NCBI GenBank assembly: GCA_937920115.1
Contig: CALGVF010000080.1
Location: 1 to 7,408 of the forward strand
Source of the DNA: an uncultured Clostridia bacterium
GTDB lineage: Bacteria > Bacillota > Clostridia > Christensenellales > Borkfalkiaceae
Direction: 5' to 3'
DNA: 7,408 nt
The first letter of the stretch is position 1, and the number at the start of each line of letters is the position of its first letter. The translations under genes and the position numbers were made by a program. The notes under the pieces were generated by a model. It was not told where the DNA came from. It ran no database searches and saw nothing but the letters and a program-made list of their open reading frames with translations. This document shows positions 1 through 4,318 of the stretch, piece after piece.

Positions 1-7
1 TAAATGC

Positions 8-42
8 AAAAAAGGGACAATGCTTTAGACGTTGTCCTTTTT
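8..42 (+). terminator. Hairpin terminator of the upstream gene, possibly bidirectional
   Basis: An A-run plus GGGACAA (8-20) pairs with TTGTCC plus a T-run (32-42) around an 11-nt loop. The core GGACAA/TTGTCC is perfect, with one G-T wobble before the A/T extension. The T-run follows the stem on the + strand, and the matching A-run would give a T-run on the - strand, so it could stop transcription from both sides. The TAA at positions 1-3 may be the stop codon of the gene just outside the window, but its frame cannot be verified. Confidence 0.8.
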
Positions 43-96
43 ACTTACATAACTTTCTGTATTAAATTGGGAATTACATGGAGATATTTGTTTTGC

Positions 97-111
97 TTAT
101 ACATTGTATAA
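97..111. repeat. Perfect 15-bp palindrome, operator candidate
   Basis: TTATACA-T-TGTATAA is a perfect 7+1+7 palindrome in the intergenic region about 130 bp upstream of the predicted promoter. Its left part, TTATACATT, recurs at 132-140, exactly 35 bp downstream. The symmetry and size fit a dimeric repressor or activator site, but no regulator is encoded in the window and the motif matches no regulon I can name with confidence. Confidence 0.45.
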
Positions 112-124
112 ACATACACAATGG

Positions 125-146
125 TGAGTATTTATACATTTACTCA
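125..146. repeat. Inverted repeat TGAGTA/TACTCA around a TTATACATT box
   Basis: TGAGTA (125-130) and TACTCA (141-146) are perfect inverted arms separated by 10 bp. The spacer contains most of the second copy of TTATACATT (132-140), the 9-mer that also starts the palindrome at 97-111. Two related boxes 35 bp apart suggest a pair of protein-binding sites, although AT-rich DNA yields such matches by chance fairly often. Confidence 0.35.
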
Positions 147-160
147 TAAAAACGATGAAT

Positions 161-199
161 ATTATTAAAAAACAAAGAAAAAGCGGGGTTTTTAATAAT
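161..199. repeat. AT-only 11-bp inverted repeat
   Basis: ATTATTAAAAA (161-171) and TTTTTAATAAT (189-199) are perfect inverted copies around a 17-nt A-rich spacer ending in GCGGGG. The stem has no G-C pairs, so it would be a weak terminator on either strand. It lies about 40 bp upstream of the predicted -35 box. It could equally be a curved, A-tract upstream promoter region. Confidence 0.35.
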
Positions 200-239
200 G
201 GGTATAAGAAAATCAAATACAAAAAGGGCAAAAAATCGG

Positions 240-268
240 TAGACATTGCGATAGATATGTGATAGAAT
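240..268 (+). promoter_or_regulatory. Predicted sigma-A promoter of the opp operon
   Basis: TAGACA (240-245, 5 of 6 to TTGACA) is followed after exactly 17 bp by TAGAAT (263-268, 5 of 6 to TATAAT). The -10 box is preceded by TGA, an extended -10 (TGn) element at 260-262. Transcription would start around 275-277, giving a leader of about 230 nt before the lipoprotein start codon. This is the best promoter match seen in the intergenic region and is a prediction only. Confidence 0.6.
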
Positions 269-345
269 ACAAACAAATTCAATCGTGAAATGTATTTTAT
301 ACTTTTTTATGTCGTTTTGAGCGAAAGACGGCAAAGCGTCAGAGA

Positions 346-404
346 AGTGTGAAATTCCGAAAGAGCGTCGCTCTTTCCTTTACGTTAAAACGTAAAGGAA
401 CACT
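346..404 (+). promoter_or_regulatory. Two-hairpin, possibly three-way-junction RNA element
   Basis: Two adjacent perfect hairpins are visible: GAAAGAGCG/CGCTCTTTC (359-367 with 369-377) and TTCCTTTACGTT/AACGTAAAGGAA (375-386 with 389-400). They share TTC at 375-377, so they compete for those bases. AGTGT (346-350) can pair with ACACT (400-404) and would enclose both hairpins in a junction, and AAGAG (361-365) can alternatively pair with CTCTT (403-407). Mutually exclusive pairings are typical of regulatory leaders, but an IRES-like or mobile repeat origin is also possible. The ligand or function is unknown. Confidence 0.45.
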
Positions 405-464
405 CTTAAAGACAGGCGAAGAAATTTGCATTTGACAACGGAGCGATTGAATAAAAAATTTGAA

Positions 465-485
465 GCCGCAAAAACTAAATGCGGC
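465..485 (+). promoter_or_regulatory. Stem-loop just upstream of the first ribosome binding site
   Basis: GCCGCA (465-470) pairs perfectly with TGCGGC (480-485) around a 9-nt A-rich loop. The stem ends 11 nt before the GGAGG at 497-501. It does not cover the ribosome binding site, so it could act as a 5' stabiliser or as part of a larger leader fold rather than as a simple sequestering hairpin. Confidence 0.45.
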
Positions 486-496
486 AAATAAAATTT

Positions 497-501
497 GGAG
501 G
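497..501 (+). promoter_or_regulatory. Ribosome binding site of the lipoprotein gene
   Basis: GGAGG lies 7 nt before the ATG at 509. This consensus Shine-Dalgarno sequence, followed by a typical lipoprotein signal peptide, fixes the start of the binding-protein gene. Confidence 0.85.
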
Positions 502-508
502 TAAATAA

Positions 509-922
509 ATGAAAAAACTTTTGACACTTTTGTTGGCAATGTTAATGGTTATCGGTTGTTTTGCGTCTTGTAAAGACGACTCGACTTCCGAAAGTAAACC
601 TGATGAGCAACCGACATATCGTGATGATGCCGATTATACTGATATGGATTCATATAAGTCATATCTTAAATACGATTTATCTAATCTGTATTCGGCGATC
701 GGAACAGTGGGAGATGCAACTGTAGACGCAAATGTTGCGGCGCAACTTGCTGCAGGTTTAAGCGCGATCGATGCAGCCAAGAATATTACGGAAGCGAAAG
801 AATCGTACAGAGACGCGGCAAATAAAATGGCTGAGGCTGTTCCTGCTGCGGACGGACTTCTTAATTACTCCGGCTTGGATAATGATGAAAAAACAAAGAT
901 TCTCGGCAAAATCGAGGCGTAA
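509..922 (+). CDS. N-terminal fragment of OppA-like lipoprotein (signal peptide and helical region)
   Basis: This first reading-frame segment encodes 137 residues. Residues 1-16 are a signal peptide (KK followed by a long Leu/Met-rich core). Two cysteines could be lipidated: C17 in VIGC, which fits the lipobox best, or C21 in FASC. A Ser/Asp/Glu-rich linker (22-45) follows, then an Ala-rich, probably helical stretch (46-112), and finally DEKTKILGKIEA, which in related proteins continues directly into the 'G-I-x-L-F-E-N-G-G-Y' region. That continuation is present here but in the next frame. The TAA at 920-922 therefore truncates the protein rather than ending a natural one. It has the only good ribosome binding site for the whole binding-protein gene. 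Confidence 0.75.
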   Translation: MKKLLTLLLAMLMVIGCFASCKDDSTSESKPDEQPTYRDDADYTDMDSYKSYLKYDLSNLYSAIGTVGDATVDANVAAQLAAGLSAIDAAKNITEAKESYRDAANKMAEAVPAADGLLNYSGLDNDEKTKILGKIEA

Positions 923-926
923 CGGA

Positions 927-1628
927 ATGCTTGGTATATCTTTGTTTGAAAACGGCGGATACGTTATGTATAATCCGCGTATTACCCTTGGCGCGCCGAA
1001 TTACATCGTCGGTTACGGATTTGGAGTTTTGGCTGAGGGAGATATAACCGATGATCTTGTAGCGGAAAACGTCGAAGCGTGGAAAAGATATTATCATACC
1101 TATGAAACGGATGATCCTGCCACCATTAACGGATTAAACGATCAGGGATCGCAGGTTTCCGATCTTTACGCATATATGGGGGCGAATTATTACACGAACT
1201 TTATGAATGACAGTAAAGACGGATACGATTGGGTACCGGAACTTGCTGTGGCGGATCCTGAACCTGTAGGCGAACTCGACGCTAACGGTCAGACCGATAC
1301 ATGGAGATTTGAAATTCGTAGCGGACTCAAATACAATACAAATAGTACGCTTGCAGATCGCGCTGCGTTCAACGACAGGGATGTTGCCTATGAAGATTTT
1401 CTTACTCCGTTCAAGTTATTGCTTAATCAGGCGAACGGATTATACCGCGGCGGCGAGTTGGCAAACAAAACGGGCGCAGCCGCTATAAAAGGAGCAAAAG
1501 AGTATTATGCAGCAACCAAAAATTCCGCTAAAGGAGTTGATGAAACTGTCGATTTCAGCGGAGTTGGCGTAAACTTGTTGAAGAAGGCGGAAAGACCTAC
1601 TTCCAGTTTACGCTTGGAGCGCCCGTGA
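927..1628 (+). CDS. Middle fragment of OppA-like binding protein
   Basis: This segment is in the +1 frame relative to the N-terminal fragment. Homologous-looking protein begins at about 918 (R-N-G-M-L-G-I-S-L-F) and runs to about 1570. It includes ENGGYVMYNPR, GYGFGVLAEGD, a DxWVPELA-type strand, WRFEIRSGLKY, and FNDRDVAYEDFLTPF, which are lobe-I elements of SBP_bac_5 proteins. The ATG at 927 has no ribosome binding site, and longer starts in this frame (such as 771) read through the coding part of the N-terminal fragment in the wrong frame, so it is not an independent gene. The last roughly 19 residues, after 1571, are out of frame. The TGA at 1626-1628 overlaps a GTG at 1625 (GTGA), which can mislead gene finders into calling a coupled start. 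Confidence 0.65.
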   Translation: MLGISLFENGGYVMYNPRITLGAPNYIVGYGFGVLAEGDITDDLVAENVEAWKRYYHTYETDDPATINGLNDQGSQVSDLYAYMGANYYTNFMNDSKDGYDWVPELAVADPEPVGELDANGQTDTWRFEIRSGLKYNTNSTLADRAAFNDRDVAYEDFLTPFKLLLNQANGLYRGGELANKTGAAAIKGAKEYYAATKNSAKGVDETVDFSGVGVNLLKKAERPTSSLRLERP

Positions 1629-3196
1629 CCATGTTTAACGCAAGGTATTATATGTCTACCGGTCTTTACATGCCTGTTCCGAAAGACTTTATTGATCTTG
1701 TCGGAGTAGATAGCTATCTTGGCTATAATGAAGACAAAACAACGACTCCTGTTGATAACTCTTTGTCTTTAGGTTCGTACACTCTTGAAAGATGGGATTC
1801 GAATCAGCAAATAGTATTTAAAAAGAATCCGAATTATGTTTATGCCGACTCTAAATACAAAATTAAAGGTATCCACATAAACGTTTTACCTGCGGCAAAA
1901 ACTGACAAAGAGGCTGCTATTAAGGAGTTCCTTGCGGGAAAACTTGACGCTAGCGGAATACCTGATACCTACCTTGCTGAATATAGTAGCGATCCTCGTA
2001 CAAAAACAACCACAGGCGACTCAGTATTCAAATTAAATATAAACGCACTTTCTAAAGACGCATGGGTTTCTCTTTTCGGTAAAAACGGAACTTATTCTCA
2101 GACGACTGAAGACAAGTACTGGGATGTTAAACCCGCATTGTCGAATACTCACTTCCGTCAGGCTTTGTCTTATGCGTTTGACAGATTGGCATTTGCAACA
2201 GCAAAAGGAAGAGTCGGTTCTGTAAACTATTTCTCGTCAAATTACATGTCGGATCCGGAGAACGGTATTTCTTATAATGCAACCGACGCGCATAAAGATG
2301 CGGTAAAGAGTTTATTGGCAAACACGGACGGGTACGGTTACAATTTGGAACTTGCGCGCGAATACTTCCGTATGGCACTTGACGAGTTAGAGTCGGACGG
2401 ACTTATGAGTCCCGGAACAAAAGAAAACCCGACGACCATAAAACTTGAAATTGCTTGGTTTGATGAATCTATGAACGAGCCGTATCATAAATATGTTAAA
2501 CAGTATTGGGAAACGGCGTTCAACGACGACTCTGTATCCGGCGGAAAATACAAACTTGAATGCGACTTCTGGTGTGGTTCTACGTCTTATATGGAATGTT
2601 ATAACAAAATAATGACAGGTCAGTTCGATATAGGATTCGGTTCGATTTCCGGAAATCCTCTTGATCCTTTGTCGTTCTTCAATGTAAACTCGACAGATCC
2701 GACAATTTCGAGCAACTTTACGCTTAACTGGGCTATAGATACGAATACTTTAACCGAAGCCTTGGTGTATGGAGGCAAGAGATGGTCTTTTGATGCTTTG
2801 TATCAGACGACTCAAGAATTAAGCATTGTCGATAAAGGAAAATTGGCAAAATCTTACGAATTGGATGAAGTTGAAAGTGTTAAAAAAGACGACGGAAGTT
2901 ATGACGTCACGATAGTGATTAAGAATAATAAACTTGTCACTTCTGTTGACTTTGAGGATCTTGTTATCTTTGGCGGAGGCGAGGATAATTATAATGAATG
3001 GTCTCTTGATGAAACGATGTATACCTGCGATTATAACGCCGAGAGTGATACTTTAACAATAAGAATCGCAGTTCCCGCATCGGAGATTGCAAAGGTACCT
3101 GTTGACGATAATCAGGGCTTTGACGTGTATTTCTCGTTTACGTTAAACGGACAGCCGACGGCTGCAATAGTAACTGCAAGAGTTTCTTTTCAATAA
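1625..3196 (+). CDS. C-terminal fragment of OppA-like binding protein with added beta-rich domain
   Basis: This is the largest segment, back in the frame of the N-terminal fragment. True protein sequence starts earlier, at about 1571 (KLVEEGGKTYFQFTLGAPVT), so the GTG at 1625 is only a possible start created by the frame break. Numbered from 1625, residues 50-71 hold SYTLERW...KKNPNY, 177-187 hold FRQALSYAFDR, and 310-355 hold a Cys- and aromatic-rich part of lobe II (ECDFWCGSTSYMECYN, then FDIGFGSISGNPLDPLSFF). From about residue 395 the protein departs from the classical OppA C-terminus. Instead it has a domain of alternating hydrophobic strands (YDVTIVIKNN, DTLTIRIAVP, FDVYFSFTLNG, IVTARVSF) resembling an Ig-like or other beta-sandwich module. 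The two-part SBP assignment is firm; the function of the C-terminal domain is unknown. Confidence 0.7.
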   Translation: MTMFNARYYMSTGLYMPVPKDFIDLVGVDSYLGYNEDKTTTPVDNSLSLGSYTLERWDSNQQIVFKKNPNYVYADSKYKIKGIHINVLPAAKTDKEAAIKEFLAGKLDASGIPDTYLAEYSSDPRTKTTTGDSVFKLNINALSKDAWVSLFGKNGTYSQTTEDKYWDVKPALSNTHFRQALSYAFDRLAFATAKGRVGSVNYFSSNYMSDPENGISYNATDAHKDAVKSLLANTDGYGYNLELAREYFRMALDELESDGLMSPGTKENPTTIKLEIAWFDESMNEPYHKYVKQYWETAFNDDSVSGGKYKLECDFWCGSTSYMECYNKIMTGQFDIGFGSISGNPLDPLSFFNVNSTDPTISSNFTLNWAIDTNTLTEALVYGGKRWSFDALYQTTQELSIVDKGKLAKSYELDEVESVKKDDGSYDVTIVIKNNKLVTSVDFEDLVIFGGGEDNYNEWSLDETMYTCDYNAESDTLTIRIAVPASEIAKVPVDDNQGFDVYFSFTLNGQPTAAIVTARVSFQ

Positions 3197-3234
3197 AAGG
3201 ATGCAGAATTGAATAAATATCTGTAGTGTGTATC

Positions 3235-3262
3235 GGCAATAAGGCTAAATTACCTTATTGCC
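3235..3262 (+). promoter_or_regulatory. Intercistronic stem-loop between the binding-protein gene and oppB
   Basis: GGCAATAAGG (3235-3244) pairs perfectly with CCTTATTGCC (3253-3262) around an 8-nt loop, followed only by TTTA. The short T-run makes it at best a leaky terminator. In many importer operons a hairpin after the binding-protein gene stabilises the upstream mRNA or limits read-through, so that binding protein is made in excess over the membrane subunits. The position here fits that role, which is inferred. Confidence 0.65.
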
Positions 3263-3276
3263 TTTACGCCTACATT

Positions 3277-3280
3277 GGAG
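3277..3280 (+). promoter_or_regulatory. Ribosome binding site that fixes the oppB start
   Basis: GGAG lies 5 nt before the ATG at 3286. An in-frame GTG at 3226 has no comparable site, and starting there would add 20 non-conserved residues and place the stem-loop inside the coding region. The ATG at 3286 is therefore chosen. Confidence 0.75.
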
Positions 3281-3285
3281 TAGAG

Positions 3286-4317
3286 ATGTTAAAATATGTT
3301 TTCAAAAGGATTTTTCTTGCCTTTGTAACTACATTTATAATTATATCGCTTTCGTTTATTTGCGTGAAACTGTTACCGCTTGATAAGTTTTTGGGTAAGC
3401 CGGAGCAACGTATCGCATATTACGACGAACAGGTAAGATTGGGATATATGTCGTCAAGCAAGTACGAAAGACAGGATGCTACGCCGTTTGATTTTGTTAC
3501 TTTATCGAACGGAACAGTGGTGTATTACTATACAGTGCCGGTAATGCAGCAGTATGGCGTATGGATAAAAAATATCGTGTGTCATTGGGACTGGGGCGTT
3601 TCAAAGACTATTTCGCCGAATGTGAAAGCGACGGTGATTATCGGTGAACAACTTCTCACTTCGATGCGGATAAATATTATATCCGTTTTGTTTTCTGTCC
3701 CGATAGGGATTCTTTTGGGAATATGGGCTGCTTTGAAAAAAAATACAATGATAGATCATATAATATCGACGCTTGTTATGATTTTTATATCATTACCGAG
3801 TTTCATCTTGATAACGTTCATGATGTTATTGTTGTGTTATAAGAACAATGTTTTGCCTACGCAGTGGCCAAATCCCACCGATCCGTTGAAACTAAAAGTG
3901 TTGGGATACATAATTCCCGTTTTTTGTCTCTCATTCGGTTCTATATGCGGTTACTGTCGATTTGTGCGCGCGGAATTGTGTGAGGTCATGGAAAGCGAGT
4001 ATTTGTTGCTCGCGAGGACGAAGGGGCTTACGCGTAAACAGACAATATTCAGACATGCTCTAAAAAATGCAATGGTGCCCATTTTCCCGTCAATTCTTGC
4101 CGAATTCATAGGAATTATGGGTGGTTCGATGATACTTGAAAATTTGTATGGAATCCCCGGAATCGGAAGACTTTTCATAATTGCCTTGTCGGCAAAAGAT
4201 TATAATATACTTTTTGTGGATATGGCGATATTTACCACTGTGAGTTTGCTTGCAGGGGTCGTATTGGATTTATCGTATGGTTTTATTGACCCGAGAATAA
4301 GAATGGGAGCGAAGTAA
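3286..4317 (+). CDS. oppB: OppB/DppB-family peptide ABC transporter permease
   Basis: This 343-residue integral membrane protein forms one half of the import channel with OppC. TM1 is at about 8-29 (starting after K-R-I-F, the usual OppB N-terminus). Further hydrophobic segments lie at about 127-149, 160-186, 205-224, 262-284 and 310-333. The cytoplasmic EAA loop that contacts the ATPase is clear: YLLLARTKGLTRKQTIFRHA at 239-258 with the conserved Gly at 247. ENLYGIPGIGRL (285-296) and the C-terminal YGFIDPRIR (331-339) are further family hallmarks. The TM1-TM2 loop (30-105) is longer than in E. coli OppB and carries a Tyr/Gln-rich stretch before the usual W-I-K-N...D-W-G-V-S. The ATG at 3286 has GGAG 5 nt upstream. 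It ends one base before oppC, so the two are probably translationally coupled. OppB and DppB cannot be told apart, so the substrate (oligo- or dipeptide, or other) is not assigned. Confidence 0.92.
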   Translation: MLKYVFKRIFLAFVTTFIIISLSFICVKLLPLDKFLGKPEQRIAYYDEQVRLGYMSSSKYERQDATPFDFVTLSNGTVVYYYTVPVMQQYGVWIKNIVCHWDWGVSKTISPNVKATVIIGEQLLTSMRINIISVLFSVPIGILLGIWAALKKNTMIDHIISTLVMIFISLPSFILITFMMLLLCYKNNVLPTQWPNPTDPLKLKVLGYIIPVFCLSFGSICGYCRFVRAELCEVMESEYLLLARTKGLTRKQTIFRHALKNAMVPIFPSILAEFIGIMGGSMILENLYGIPGIGRLFIIALSAKDYNILFVDMAIFTTVSLLAGVVLDLSYGFIDPRIRMGAK

Positions 4318-4318
4318 G

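Larger units (their letters stand above)
276..508 (+). promoter_or_regulatory. Long, hairpin-rich 5' leader of the opp operon
   Basis: This gene-free stretch between the predicted start site and the first ATG carries several strong inverted repeats, listed separately. A short stem GACG/CGTC (327-330 with 337-340) lies upstream of them. I recognise no known riboswitch, T-box or protein-binding leader consensus, and no open frame here has both a start and a ribosome binding site. No hairpin is followed by a clear T-run, so if the leader regulates, control of translation or mRNA stability is likelier than attenuation. Confidence 0.45.
509..3196 (+). pseudogene. oppA: OppA-like peptide-binding lipoprotein, broken by two frame changes
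   Basis: Read across two frame changes, this is one solute-binding protein of the SBP_bac_5 (OppA/DppA) family, about 895 codons against roughly 540 for classical OppA. It begins with a lipoprotein signal and continues through WRFEIRSGLKY and FNDRDV (the usual 'F.LR.G.KW...DV' region), SYTLERWDSNQQIVFKKNPNY, and FRQALSYAFDR (the usual 'RxALxxAIDR'). It ends in an added beta-rich domain. The frame moves by +1 (or -2) at the in-frame TAA 920-922 and returns by -1 near 1571, where GTAAAC in place of GTAAAAC explains the loss. Each part is otherwise free of stops, and the downstream transporter genes are intact, so the lesions are recent or are sequencing/assembly errors. In the cell it would bind peptide-like ligands at the outer membrane face and deliver them to OppBC. 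If the breaks are real, only a short N-terminal stub is made. Confidence 0.85.

Noticed and set aside
432..460. Perfect TTGACA at 432-437 as the main promoter -35 box
   Set aside because: At 16-18 bp spacing only A-rich sequence without a recognisable -10 (such as AAAATT) is found. The 240-268 pair is much better. A weak secondary promoter cannot be excluded.
97..539. Three - strand open frames of about 61-66 codons across the intergenic region
   Set aside because: They are low-complexity, Phe/Ile/Leu-rich translations of AT-rich DNA. They overlap one another or the start of the lipoprotein gene, have no family resemblance, and lie over the promoter and hairpins.
771..920. Upstream start at 771 for the middle fragment of the binding protein
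   Set aside because: From 771 to about 917 this frame is the wrong frame of a good N-terminal protein sequence (Arg/Lys-rich nonsense). Real homology begins only at about 918.
914..924. Programmed +1 frameshift at GCG TAA C, in the manner of release factor 2
   Set aside because: It lacks the CTT TGA C slippery context and an upstream Shine-Dalgarno-like stimulator. Several residues expected at this point are also missing, and a second, opposite shift would be required.
1565..1590. Programmed -1 frameshift at the second break
   Set aside because: No X-XXY-YYZ slippery heptamer in the right phase. A missing A in an A-run is the simpler explanation.
3226..3285. GTG start for oppB at 3226
   Set aside because: No ribosome binding site, the added 20 residues are not OppB-like, and the stem-loop would lie in the coding region. 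The ATG at 3286 has GGAG at proper spacing.
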